Assembly (NCBI GenBank): GCA_015056815.1
Contig: SVFN01000021.1
Location: forward strand, 1-64,000
Direction: 5' to 3'
Length of the DNA: 64,000 nucleotides
DNA from: Lachnospiraceae bacterium
GTDB lineage: Bacteria > Bacillota > Clostridia > Lachnospirales > Lachnospiraceae
In this document: in pieces, positions 35,393-43,956 of the stretch
Numbering within the stretch: the first letter of the stretch is position 1
How the letters are laid out: each line of letters begins with the position of its first letter
The notes under the pieces: generated by a model
Database searches by the model: none
What the model was told of the DNA's origin: nothing
Seen by the model: only the letters and a program-made list of their open reading frames with translations
Position numbers and translations under genes: made by a program

Positions 35393-36142
35393 TTATCTGT
35401 TTACGAGAATATCCTCCAGATGCCCTCTCTCGTAGGCCGACACCAGACTGCCCTCCGTAAGGTTCATGATCTTTACTCCATTTTTTCGGCTGTAATCCTC
35501 CAGCGCAAAATGCTGCTTATGTACCAATGCACATCGGATCAGATCTCCGACCACATGTTCACTCGCAAATGCTCTGCCGCCTTCCTGTCCGTCATAAAAA
35601 TGCTCGTCTTTCACAACAGCATAAGAATTAAAATCACAGCCGAGCAGATAGATTTTTTTATACCCCATATAAAGAGCACACTCAATCGCCACCGGGATCA
35701 CATTTAAGGAACCTGTCATCTCTTTGGTCATATCGCACCGGATCAGATTTCCTTTTTGCACATAATCCGCACATACATAATAATTGTTGTTGTCCTCCAG
35801 ACCGGCCTGTTTCATTTTGGCAGCCATGTTATCTCGCAGGATCAGTTTCGTCTCAGGGTGCGCTTTTTTAAATTCTTTTACATAGTCAAAATACTGTCCC
35901 CCGAACACCGCATCGATAAATAAGTGATATGACGAATCAAACTCCTGTGCCCCTTTGTGAAAGAAATTCACTGTCACACAAGGGTAAGCTTCTATGCTTT
36001 TTAAATCTATTTTTTTCAAAGACGGACCGTTACCCAGCACGAAACAGAAATCCTCTTTCCCATGCTCTTTTAGTTTCACATTACGCGCTAAAAGCTTTTT
36101 ATCCGCTCGGCAGATAAAATCGATGGAATGCTTAAAATTCAT
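35393..36142 (-). CDS. GT42/DUF115-like protein, candidate nonulosonic-acid transferase
   Basis: This 249-aa protein has a Rossmann-like fold. It contains FVLGNGPSLKKIDLKSIE, TVNFFHKGAQ, TGSLNVIPVAIECALYMGY and KKIYLLGCDFNSY. The GNGPSL loop, the following 'x-x-N-x-F' and the 'G-x-x-A-L-x-L-G-Y-K-x-I-Y-L-x-G-x-D' block occur in CstI/CstII-type sialyltransferases (GT42) and in DUF115/MAF-like proteins. No signal or membrane segment is visible. The gene sits among the wzy, GT and leg genes, where a CMP-nonulosonate-using transferase would otherwise be missing. The ATG at 36142 has AGGAGG immediately upstream. Assignment as the legionaminyl transferase is an inference. Confidence 0.62.
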   Translation of the reverse strand: MNFKHSIDFICRADKKLLARNVKLKEHGKEDFCFVLGNGPSLKKIDLKSIEAYPCVTVNFFHKGAQEFDSSYHLFIDAVFGGQYFDYVKEFKKAHPETKLILRDNMAAKMKQAGLEDNNNYYVCADYVQKGNLIRCDMTKEMTGSLNVIPVAIECALYMGYKKIYLLGCDFNSYAVVKDEHFYDGQEGGRAFASEHVVGDLIRCALVHKQHFALEDYSRKNGVKIMNLTEGSLVSAYERGHLEDILVNR

Positions 36143-36158
36143 AAGCCCTCCTGCAAGC

Positions 36159-37337
36159 TCATCCGTCTTTAGCATCAAGGTATCTCTTTTTCCCAACTTC
36201 CTTCTCCTCTCTTTCCCTCATAAGGGTAAATACGATCATATAGAATGGATAAAAATAATTGATATATATGCTGACATTATCGGTCGTCATGATCAGAAAG
36301 GAATACAAAAACATACCCATCACCGCAACATAAGACGCGGTCTTTATCCTCTTTGACAGGCGGCCCAGTATCCATCCGTACAAAAGCCAGTAGGCAATAA
36401 AGCATACAAAGCCGATCTCCATGTATAATACCAGAATATCATTGTGTGCCAACGTATAGGAAGGAATCTCGAAGCCAAGTACATACTGATGTCCCATTCC
36501 AAGCCCTGCTCCCGGATAAGACGGCGAAAATTCAAAAAAACGGGCCAGTCTGGTATAGATATTGGCACGCCCCATCGTATTGATCTTATATTTGGCTGTA
36601 AATGCTGCAAGGGCACCGTTTTTAATGACATAGATATACAGAACCATCATAACGGTCATGCACCAGTAAGCGGTCTTCACAAAAAAGAAACGTAACCTCC
36701 TGCTGCGAAACAGCTCCACCAGAAACACAAAGGCAGTCATCGCAAATGCCGCAAGCATCCCGATCCTCTTATCCGCTAGAAACAGAAGGACCAAAGCCGC
36801 CATGGTATAAACGTATCTCTTACGATAGACATAATAGATCACATAAGCGCCCAGAATAAACGCATACTGTGACTCCATCAGATTCGCTCTGGAAAAATGC
36901 CTGACACCCCAGATCAGAAATACGATCGCGATCCCCCAAAACTGCATATCCAAATACTCGGGCAGCTTCTCTTCCATGAAAGCGGAAACGCAAAAAGCCA
37001 GTAGAAGCGGAAGCAGATAAAACATCGGATTCTTGAGGGAATCACTGTTTAAGGAGTCATTCCAGATACAGAAAAACTCTCCTGCAAATATATAGAGAAG
37101 CCAGGGCAGAAAAAACAGCAGTCGATCTGTATAGTTTTCTCTTTTGTAAAGAAAGACCAGACACATTCCACACAGCCCAAGCGCAAACAGATACTTTACC
37201 GAACCACTCCTGCCAAACACGGTAAACAGAAGGATGTTGCAAATGATCCACAGTACATTATGCAGTTGGAACGAAATATCCCGTAAGTCCATCCAGCCAC
37301 CTGTCATACGATCCTGCTGTGATCGCCAATTCGTCAT
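36159..37337 (-). CDS. Wzy-like O-antigen/capsule polymerase
   Basis: This protein of up to 392 aa has about 10-11 helices and a large extracytoplasmic loop (~residues 245-300, with RANIYTRLARFFEFSPSYPGAGLGMGHQYV). A GxGxG-containing loop next to a conserved HND-like segment (LAHNDILVLYMEIG) is typical of the Wzy_C/O-antigen ligase superfamily. It should polymerise lipid-linked repeat units outside the cell. The first ATG (37337) overlaps the upstream GT stop (TATGA), allowing coupling. A second ATG at 37292 is an alternative with a weak ribosome site. Confidence 0.78.
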   Translation of the reverse strand: MTNWRSQQDRMTGGWMDLRDISFQLHNVLWIICNILLFTVFGRSGSVKYLFALGLCGMCLVFLYKRENYTDRLLFFLPWLLYIFAGEFFCIWNDSLNSDSLKNPMFYLLPLLLAFCVSAFMEEKLPEYLDMQFWGIAIVFLIWGVRHFSRANLMESQYAFILGAYVIYYVYRKRYVYTMAALVLLFLADKRIGMLAAFAMTAFVFLVELFRSRRLRFFFVKTAYWCMTVMMVLYIYVIKNGALAAFTAKYKINTMGRANIYTRLARFFEFSPSYPGAGLGMGHQYVLGFEIPSYTLAHNDILVLYMEIGFVCFIAYWLLYGWILGRLSKRIKTASYVAVMGMFLYSFLIMTTDNVSIYINYFYPFYMIVFTLMREREEKEVGKKRYLDAKDG

Positions 37338-38509
37338 ACTTTACAGATCTCTCTGTAGATTTTCATGAGCCGCTCATAATTGGCCCGCTGTGTGTAATGC
37401 TCTCTGTAAACCTGCACGCTGCTTTCGGTCATATCCGTCAGTGCGTGGATTTTGTCATAAAGATCTTTGGAAGAATCATGCCGGAATCTCAGGCCTGTCA
37501 CTCCGTCCTTCACCAGATTCCCGACGTTCCCGAGATCACTTCCAATGACCGGTGTCCCGCAGGCGAGACTCTCGGCGATCGTCATGGGAAACCCCTCGTA
37601 AAGCTGCGTCGGATGGATCATTGCCAGCGACTGTGCGAGAAGCTCCTTAACTTTGTCATTCTCCACTTTACCCCAAAATCGGACATTGTCAAGCTTCGCA
37701 TCGGCAGCCATCTGCTTAAAATACTCCAGTTCTTCACTGACACCACATATTATTAAATCATATTCCGGTATATTTTTCCATGTTTCTAAGAGAATTTTCA
37801 TCCCTTTGATCGTCTCCGGTCTTCCCACATAAATAAATTGTGGTTTCCTCTGTGCAAAGGGAATGATTTTTCTGTCAATATCCACAAAATTCGGTTTTAC
37901 ATACACTTTTTTGGCATCAAAAATCTTATTGCCGCTCCCCTGCAAAAGCTTCCCGCGGCTAAACTCTGTCAGACAGATAAAATAAACCTTCCGGTATGTC
38001 CCGAGCATCCTGTGGAATTTTAAGATCATGACACTGATCAGTGTCTGCGCAGTGCTGTTACGATAGCATTTGTGGCGGATCGCAGTCTGCAGTCCTTTTC
38101 TCACACACTCTTCGCAGTTATGCCCGTCTCTGTAGAAAAGTGCATTGGGGCAGACCATACGAAAATTATGAACCGTCTGGACCACCGGGATCTTTTCGGA
38201 AAATGCCGCGTAAAAAACCGACGGACTCACCATGGTGAGCGTATTGTGTACATGCACAATGTCAATCTTTTCTTTCCGGATCAGACGCTTTACCTCCCGG
38301 TAGGTTTTCACTGAAAAAACGGCACGAAAGGGCAGAAACAGTTTCTGCCGTATGCTCATATTCTTTATCTCTTCATTACTCCGGATATAGGTAACTACCC
38401 TGTGCCCGTTTTGCTCCAGCATCCGCTTCTCATTCTCAAAGACCGTATCCTCGCCGCCCTGTATCTGATAGCGGTTATGCACCAGCAAAATTCGATATTT
38501 CTTATCCAT
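37334..38509 (-). CDS. Family 4 glycosyltransferase (GT-B)
   Basis: This 391-aa enzyme starts at MDKKYRILLVHNRYQIQGGEDTVF. The N-terminal domain includes DIVHVHNTLTMVSPSVFYAA and a Cys-rich insert around CPNALFYRDGHNCEECVRKG, common in polysaccharide GT4 enzymes. The C-terminal domain has FIYVGRPETIKGMKIL, VRFWGKV and the EGFPMTIAESLACGTPVIGS nucleotide-sugar site with its E-x7-E motif. It should add one sugar of the repeat unit in the cytoplasm. The open frame runs upstream to 38554 but lacks a ribosome site there. Confidence 0.88.
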   Translation of the reverse strand: MDKKYRILLVHNRYQIQGGEDTVFENEKRMLEQNGHRVVTYIRSNEEIKNMSIRQKLFLPFRAVFSVKTYREVKRLIRKEKIDIVHVHNTLTMVSPSVFYAAFSEKIPVVQTVHNFRMVCPNALFYRDGHNCEECVRKGLQTAIRHKCYRNSTAQTLISVMILKFHRMLGTYRKVYFICLTEFSRGKLLQGSGNKIFDAKKVYVKPNFVDIDRKIIPFAQRKPQFIYVGRPETIKGMKILLETWKNIPEYDLIICGVSEELEYFKQMAADAKLDNVRFWGKVENDKVKELLAQSLAMIHPTQLYEGFPMTIAESLACGTPVIGSDLGNVGNLVKDGVTGLRFRHDSSKDLYDKIHALTDMTESSVQVYREHYTQRANYERLMKIYREICKV

Positions 38510-38590
38510 GAACCACTTACTCCCGCACAACTTCTTTGTATCCGTTCCAAACACTTTGCCGTTCCCAACAGATGCGCAATGAATGTATTC

Positions 38591-39340
38591 TCACTTTTTC
38601 AAAAGAACCGCATGCAGGATAAATTTAAAATTCGTTGACATATAACGTTTAAACAATCGTTTCGGATCCTGCATCAGACGATACAGCCATTCCAGACTGG
38701 CTTTTTGCATCCACATGGGCGCACGCTTGATATTATCCGCATGATAATCAAAGCCTGCACCGACTCCGATCATAAGCCCTTTCACTTTTCCTTTGTGTGC
38801 CGCCATCCAGTTTTCCTGTTTCGGAGCCCCCAATCCCACCCAGACAAAGTCCGGTTCTGTTTCGTTGATCATTTCCACGATCCCGGCATCTTCTTCCTCA
38901 CTTAATCTGCGAAAGGGCGGTGAATACATTCCCGCGATCGTGATCCCCGGATAGCGCTCTTTGAGCTTCTCCTTTAAGAGATCCAGCGTTTCCTGTGTGC
39001 TTCCGTAAAAATAATGACGGTATCCATGCTGTGCGGAGATCGCAAAGATCTCGCCCATGAGATCCGGTCCCGTCACCCTCTTTGCCTCTTTGAATCCACG
39101 TTTTTTACATTCCACCGACAAGGGTTTCCCGTCCGGCAAAGCCATAAAAGCATGATTCTGCACCTTGCAATAAGAGGGATTTTCCATGCTCATGACCGTT
39201 GTATGCACATTGGATACACAGATATATTTCCCGGTCAGTTCTTTGATATGCTCTGTAAGATAAGACAGAGTAAACGGCATGTCCACAGCCGCGATCTTTA
39301 CCCCCAGTATCTCACACTTCGGAATCTCCTTTTCATTCAT
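38591..39340 (-). CDS. WecB/TagA/CpsF-family glycosyltransferase (GT26)
   Basis: This 249-aa peripheral enzyme starts CEILGVKIAAVDMPFTLSYL. It has YICVSNVHTTVMS, LPDGKPLSVECKKRG, RVTGPDLMGEIF, HYFYGSTQETLDLLKEKL, FVWVGLGAPKQENWM and GVGAGFDYHADNIKRAP, all diagnostic of GT26. Members add N-acetylmannosamine(uronic acid) or glucose-type residues to lipid-linked sugars. This is probably the second or third step of repeat-unit assembly after the initiating transferase at 20797. Start chosen at 39340 (MNEKEIPK); an earlier ATG at 39361 is possible. Confidence 0.9.
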   Translation of the reverse strand: MNEKEIPKCEILGVKIAAVDMPFTLSYLTEHIKELTGKYICVSNVHTTVMSMENPSYCKVQNHAFMALPDGKPLSVECKKRGFKEAKRVTGPDLMGEIFAISAQHGYRHYFYGSTQETLDLLKEKLKERYPGITIAGMYSPPFRRLSEEEDAGIVEMINETEPDFVWVGLGAPKQENWMAAHKGKVKGLMIGVGAGFDYHADNIKRAPMWMQKASLEWLYRLMQDPKRLFKRYMSTNFKFILHAVLLKK

Positions 39341-39428
39341 AATCCATCCTGCTCCTGTCATTCATCACACATGCAAACCGGCAAAGTCCGGTATATCAGA
39401 TCCGTCCCGCTGACTTCTTTCACCGCTT

Positions 39429-40895
39429 TTACTGTACCACGATCGTACCCATGATCTTAACATTCTGGCGGTCGCATACTTCGATCTCTTCCCTGATCTC
39501 ACGATACAGCGACTTCCCTGCTGATTCCATCAAAAGTACATGGCCGCACTCGACCGATTTTTCAAGTGCCTCTGCATTATACAAAACGGATTTACCTGCG
39601 ATCAGCTTCACCCCGGATTTATTCAATCCTTTTTGCAGCTCCTGCACGATCTTTTCTTCTTTCTTTTCCATCGCACAGCCTGTCACATAAATCTCTGAAA
39701 TAGCATGGGCTTTTGCATACACTCTGATATTGGCAGCCGCCATCTCTACAGCTTCCTCGTATGCAAAATAGTGTCGTCCCATATGGCGCAGCTTCTCTAT
39801 CCGGCTGTCCAGAAAGGAAAACCATTTCTTTTTGCTGTTCTCCTTTGTCAGAATGGTACTGTAGAGCTTCACTCCGTAAAGCTCCTCGAACGAATCCTCC
39901 ACCATAAGGTGGTTATTTAACAGATAGCCTGCACATGCAATGACTGCTGCTGCCAGGATCCCCATTATGAATCCAACAAGCATAAGCTTTTTGCCGACAG
40001 CAGGCTTCGCCTGCATGATCGCCTCCTCTTTACTGCTATCCTCCAAAAGCTCTGCTTCCAGATCCAGCGCTGCCAGATACTGTTTCTCCGCAGAAGAAAA
40101 AACATTTTCCATATTGGTGATCGTCTGAAGATAGTTATTGCCGCGCTCTACATTGATCTTCTGATAAGAGAGCAGATCATTATCTGCCTTTCTGTTTATG
40201 GAAGAAGCAACCGGTATCAGTTCAAATACCCCCAGACTTTTTTGGATCACACTCTTTTGTTCGTCGATCTTTTCCTGAATCTTTGCCAGCAGTTTCCCGC
40301 AGTTTTCCTCACCGTCCGCATAGGCATAAATCGTAAGCATATGCTCTGCCGAATCCGAAATACTCTGCTGAGAGTTGCTGCCGGAAGTATTAAATCGGTC
40401 GGTTGCATCGAAGTCGATCGCTTCTGTCACATAAGGAGCCTGCGCTTCGTCCACTCCCAATGCTTCCTGCAGAAACGCCGTATCGTGGAGTACGCTCTGA
40501 TAAGCGCCGACGATCGCTACTGCATTGTCCGTCCCCGCATCCGTCTCTCCCGCATGGTTATCCACAAAATAAGTTAGAGTCCCCACATAAAAATCATTGG
40601 GGTTCAAACGCATCAGGTAGGAATTTGCCACATAATCATCCAGGATTTGCAGCGAATCACGATATTGCAGATAGGTCGTCATCTTCCGTTGGGACGCCGC
40701 ATCCAGGGTCGGGATCTGGCGATTCTGTATCGCAGCCTTGGATGCCTCAACCGACTGACTGCTTCTATAGTAGCTGATGGCACCTGCCAGAATCGAAAAA
40801 ACAATGGCACAAAGAAGCATACTTCTCCACTTCAGGCAGACCGCCCATATCAAATCCAGTAAACTGATCTTCCTTTCCTTCTCCTGTCCTGTCAT
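39429..40895 (-). CDS. Wzz-like chain-length protein with degenerate C-terminal kinase-like domain
   Basis: This 488-aa membrane protein starts at MTGQEKERKISLLDLIWAV (AGGAGG 6 nt upstream). Two helices (~residues 25-45 and ~305-325) flank a large extracytoplasmic helical region, as in Wzz/CapA-type copolymerases. Residues ~380-488 resemble a CpsD/BY-kinase fold (SEIYVTGCAMEKKEEKIVQEL, HVLLMESAGKSLYREI, MGTIVV). The Walker A lysine-serine loop is replaced by MEKKEEK, Walker motifs are not recognisable, and no C-terminal Tyr cluster is present. It would regulate chain length without kinase activity. No separate kinase gene is in the window. Confidence 0.75.
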   Translation of the reverse strand: MTGQEKERKISLLDLIWAVCLKWRSMLLCAIVFSILAGAISYYRSSQSVEASKAAIQNRQIPTLDAASQRKMTTYLQYRDSLQILDDYVANSYLMRLNPNDFYVGTLTYFVDNHAGETDAGTDNAVAIVGAYQSVLHDTAFLQEALGVDEAQAPYVTEAIDFDATDRFNTSGSNSQQSISDSAEHMLTIYAYADGEENCGKLLAKIQEKIDEQKSVIQKSLGVFELIPVASSINRKADNDLLSYQKINVERGNNYLQTITNMENVFSSAEKQYLAALDLEAELLEDSSKEEAIMQAKPAVGKKLMLVGFIMGILAAAVIACAGYLLNNHLMVEDSFEELYGVKLYSTILTKENSKKKWFSFLDSRIEKLRHMGRHYFAYEEAVEMAAANIRVYAKAHAISEIYVTGCAMEKKEEKIVQELQKGLNKSGVKLIAGKSVLYNAEALEKSVECGHVLLMESAGKSLYREIREEIEVCDRQNVKIMGTIVVQ

Positions 40896-40917
40896 GACAT
40901 CCTCCTCTTTATACAGA

Positions 40918-41697
40918 TCATTCCTTGTTTTCTTCTTTCTTCTGATAGATCCTGTATCCATCTACTATCTCCACCTGCTCATAACCGTATTTTTCCAGCC
41001 GGAGATTCTTTTTGTGAACAACATATTCCACATCATATTTATCACAAATGGTCGCGATCAGTGCCGCATCCCGTTTTACGCTTTTTAATTGTGCATACAG
41101 TGTTTTGAAATCTTCGTTTTCCTCTTTGATCGTATAGCCCTGGATGTTTCGCCCGTACAGCAGCTCGATGTCATCCGTATACTGTCTGATATAATTGAAC
41201 AGATTACGCGCCACCACCGCTTTGGGATGATCGTCTAATGCAAGCAGAGCCTCCGATACATCTACCGCTTCCTGCGGAAGTTTATAAGTATTCTGCGCCG
41301 GAAGAAATCTTGCTCCGGTATAAACATTCGTCCCATACAGGACAAAAATAACGAGCATTCCCGCCACAGGCACCCATTTCACCATGCGCCACTGTATTCT
41401 CTTTACCAGATCCACCGTCGCATAGCAGCAGATAAAGGCTTCACACAAAAACCAGTACAGCCTCCAGCAGATCCCTCCGGTCAGCTTATGCCAAACCGGC
41501 ATATAAAGAAAGGGGTTAAACAACAGAACGAACAGCAAGAGCATGGCCCAGCCGATCTTCTGACGAAATTCCCGGTTGATCAAAAACAAATACAAAAAAC
41601 AGCCCGCAAAAAGAAACAGAATGATCCCGTCACCTTTGTAGCGGGCATATTGTACCCACAACTGCAACAAGATCCATTCAAAACTTCCCTGAACCAT
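40918..41697 (-). CDS. C-terminal part of a split polytopic membrane protein
   Basis: This 259-aa open frame has about five helices (residues 22-160), then a soluble C-terminal domain (~170-259) with ALIATICDKYDVEYVVHKKN. It probably represents the second half of the protein whose first half is at 41765-42859. The upstream product ends mid-membrane in LVFGILYAAS, while this one begins within a membrane region. Only 67 nt separate them. An AGGAG lies just upstream of the ATG, so independent translation is possible. An in-frame TAG 12 nt before the ATG prevents simple readthrough. No function is recognised; position suggests a role in glycan assembly. Confidence 0.6.
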   Translation of the reverse strand: MVQGSFEWILLQLWVQYARYKGDGIILFLFAGCFLYLFLINREFRQKIGWAMLLLFVLLFNPFLYMPVWHKLTGGICWRLYWFLCEAFICCYATVDLVKRIQWRMVKWVPVAGMLVIFVLYGTNVYTGARFLPAQNTYKLPQEAVDVSEALLALDDHPKAVVARNLFNYIRQYTDDIELLYGRNIQGYTIKEENEDFKTLYAQLKSVKRDAALIATICDKYDVEYVVHKKNLRLEKYGYEQVEIVDGYRIYQKKEENKE

Positions 41698-41764
41698 TCC
41701 CTTCTCCTATCCGATCCTCACATTCCTGCGGCCGTAATCCGCTCAGGCACGCTCTCTGTCTTCC

Positions 41765-42859
41765 TCATGAAGCGGCATACAAAATACCAAACACCAGATT
41801 GGGCAGGCAGGAAAGGACTCCCATAAACAGATTTCTCCAGGACCTATGTCTCAGTGCATACGAAAAACCGAAGCAGCCTACCAGTACTGCCGAATACACG
41901 ATCCCGACACCGGACAATAAGCAGGCTCCCAGATTCACCACTCCGATCATAAGATGCCATCCCGGGTTGTCATAATCCGCATCAAACTGCAGCATTAATG
42001 CGATCATAAACGGAAGCAGTACTCCCGCAACGATCGATTTTCCCTGCCAGATCCTGGTGAGAAAAAAGGTCGCACTGGCATAAATGGAGATATATCCAAA
42101 AATCTCAAACACACATACCAGAATCAGAAACAGATACCGGTATTTTCGTTCGGGTAAAAGCATATCCGCCAGAAGCAGGTAAGCTCCATATCCCATCAGT
42201 ACCAGGAATACAGGAAGGACAGTATGCGCAAGCACCGTCGGATGAATGCAGGTCAATCTCGCCAACAGGGCGAGCCAGATCGTCCAGGGACTGACCACAT
42301 CTTTTTTCAGCTCACCGACCGGCTCCGGAAGCATCACTCCCGTATTCGGATGTGTCAGAAGCATTGTCCCGTTGTTCCACGCCGACACAGAATTGGCCAT
42401 ATATCTGGCATCATCTGCATCATAATGCGCATAACACACATACATATAGATCTGAACCGCGATCAACGCGATCACGCATATCCCCAACATTTTTGTAAAA
42501 ACTGTTTCTTCCGAAAGCCGGGGCCATCGCAGTCTGACTGTTTTCACTTCCTGTATTTGTGTACTCAGCCGCTCTTCGATCCTTCCTTCTTTTCTTCGAA
42601 GACTCCGGATAAATCTGCCGGCAAGGATTAAGAGAATCGAAAGGCACCACAAAAGAATTACCGGATCCAGCTTCCGTTTCATCATGATCGCCGGTACCGC
42701 AATCGCCTCGAAAACTGCCCATCCGGTAAAACTACCGATCAGATAGTACAGGATGCTATTCTTTTTTATTTTGCAAAACTCACACACGATCTTTCCCAGA
42801 AAAACAGGAACGACCGCAAGCCAGATCAGGATCAGGATCCCTTTTCCCAAATAAGCCAT
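41765..42859 (-). CDS. N-terminal part of a polytopic membrane protein (DUF6077-like)
   Basis: This 364-aa protein has about 9-10 helices (first at residues 5-24). It contains a loop with TQIQEVKTVRLRWPRLSEETVF and a YAHYDADDARYMANSVSAWN segment. The latter resembles the acidic pairs found in GT-C-type or DUF6077 membrane proteins of Firmicutes, although I am not certain of the family. It ends abruptly in a helix. With the gene at 40918 it would make a ~640-aa protein, so a frameshift or nonsense change near 41765 is likely. It starts 13 nt after the NeuB paralogue with GAAGGAAG as ribosome site. Confidence 0.6.
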   Translation of the reverse strand: MAYLGKGILILIWLAVVPVFLGKIVCEFCKIKKNSILYYLIGSFTGWAVFEAIAVPAIMMKRKLDPVILLWCLSILLILAGRFIRSLRRKEGRIEERLSTQIQEVKTVRLRWPRLSEETVFTKMLGICVIALIAVQIYMYVCYAHYDADDARYMANSVSAWNNGTMLLTHPNTGVMLPEPVGELKKDVVSPWTIWLALLARLTCIHPTVLAHTVLPVFLVLMGYGAYLLLADMLLPERKYRYLFLILVCVFEIFGYISIYASATFFLTRIWQGKSIVAGVLLPFMIALMLQFDADYDNPGWHLMIGVVNLGACLLSGVGIVYSAVLVGCFGFSYALRHRSWRNLFMGVLSCLPNLVFGILYAAS

Positions 42860-42872
42860 CTTCCTTCAACCA

Positions 42873-43754
42873 CTACACTGTCCGCAATTTCTTTCTCTGT
42901 GCCGCTTCACTCTCAGACATATACTTTACACCTGTGCCAAGCGCTTTGTGTACATCTCGTATGCGCTTATTCAGCATATCCATGGCATTGACCTCCAGGC
43001 TTGCCTTCTGATCGCTTCCCCACATTTCATGCGAAAGGGTCACATGGCGCTCGATCACGCAGGCTCCCAGTACAACCGCAGCGATGGTTGGCTCCAGATT
43101 TGCCTCATGTCCGCTGTAGCCTACCAGACAATCAAATCTCTCCTTCAGAGTCTGGATCATGCGAAGATTCAGATCTCCCACCGGTGCCGGATAAGCACTG
43201 TTGGTATGAAGCAGGATATAATCACCATGCCCGTTCTTCTCCAGGACTTCCACCGCATGATCTACCTCTTCCATGGTAGTCATTCCGGTAGACAGGATCA
43301 CCGGCTTCCCGCTCTTAGCCGCTTCTGCGATCATCTCATCGCGTCCGTTGGAAGCACTTGCCACCTTGATATACGGCACATCATATTTTAACAAAAACTC
43401 AAGACTCGGCATATCCCACGGCGAAGCACTCCAGGATAATCCCTTATCCTTGCAATAGGCATCGATCACATCATACTGGGGCTTTTCGAACTCTACCCGG
43501 TATTTGTATTCCAAATAGGTCATTCTTCCCCATGGCGTATCTCGCATTACGCTCTTTTGTGCTTCAGGTACTGCAAGCTCCGGTGTCCTCTTCTGAAATT
43601 TCACACTGTTCCAGCCGGTCGCATTTGCCGCGTCCATCAGTTTTTTAGCGATATCAATATCTCCGTTATGATTGATGCCGATCTCTGCGATCATAAACGG
43701 ATAACTTGTCTCATTAATGACATAATCCCCGATCTTAATCTCTTTATTTGCCAT
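42873..43754 (-). CDS. NeuB-family synthase lacking the SAF domain
   Basis: This 293-aa TIM-barrel enzyme of the N-acetylneuraminate synthase family has FMIAEIGINHNGDIDIAKKLMDAA, VKFQKRTPELAV, WSASPWDMPSLEFL, KVASASNGRDEMI, ILSTGMTTMEEV, VGYSGHEANLEP and VIERHVTLSHEMWGSDQKASLE. It stops right after the barrel and has no antifreeze-like SAF domain, unlike the legI product at 30186. It is the first gene behind the promoter at 43835-43863. The ATG follows AAAGGAG. It may use a different mannose-type acceptor or make a second ulosonic acid; the substrate is unknown. Confidence 0.85.
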   Translation of the reverse strand: MANKEIKIGDYVINETSYPFMIAEIGINHNGDIDIAKKLMDAANATGWNSVKFQKRTPELAVPEAQKSVMRDTPWGRMTYLEYKYRVEFEKPQYDVIDAYCKDKGLSWSASPWDMPSLEFLLKYDVPYIKVASASNGRDEMIAEAAKSGKPVILSTGMTTMEEVDHAVEVLEKNGHGDYILLHTNSAYPAPVGDLNLRMIQTLKERFDCLVGYSGHEANLEPTIAAVVLGACVIERHVTLSHEMWGSDQKASLEVNAMDMLNKRIRDVHKALGTGVKYMSESEAAQRKKLRTV

Positions 43755-43834
43755 AACATTCTCCTTTTGCAGATCAATCTTTTCCTTTCATCTGTTCATT
43801 CCTTACGCTCACAAAGGAATCCGCTAATAGAAAC

Positions 43835-43863
43835 AGTATAATAAAAAATACAAAGAATAGCAA
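43835..43863 (-). promoter_or_regulatory. Sigma-A promoter of the leftward glycan cluster
   Basis: On the minus strand TTGCTA (43863-43858), a 17-nt spacer and TATACT (43840-43835) lie about 81 nt upstream of the first gene. No equally good promoter was seen further down. It may drive all genes down to the terminator at 22912-22950. Confidence 0.75.
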
Positions 43864-43903
43864 GGATTATCTCTGATTCTTTCCCCCCGCCGCTTCTCCA
43901 CGG

Positions 43904-43943
43904 TCAAAAGGCGTCTCCCGTTATCAAAAACGGGAAACGCCTT
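43904..43943 (-). terminator. Terminator of Ig-domain protein 1
   Basis: On the minus strand a 13-bp stem (AAGGCGTTTCCCG with CGGGAGACGCCTT, including a G-U pair) and a 10-nt loop are followed by TTTTG. It lies 13 nt past the stop at 43957 and insulates the glycan promoter. Confidence 0.8.
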
Positions 43944-43956
43944 CCGGACCGCTTCT

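Noticed and set aside
41765-42859. Programmed frameshifting between the two membrane-protein frames
   Set aside because: The gap is 67 nt and contains stops in all useful registers (including TAG 12 nt before the second ATG); no slippery site was seen.
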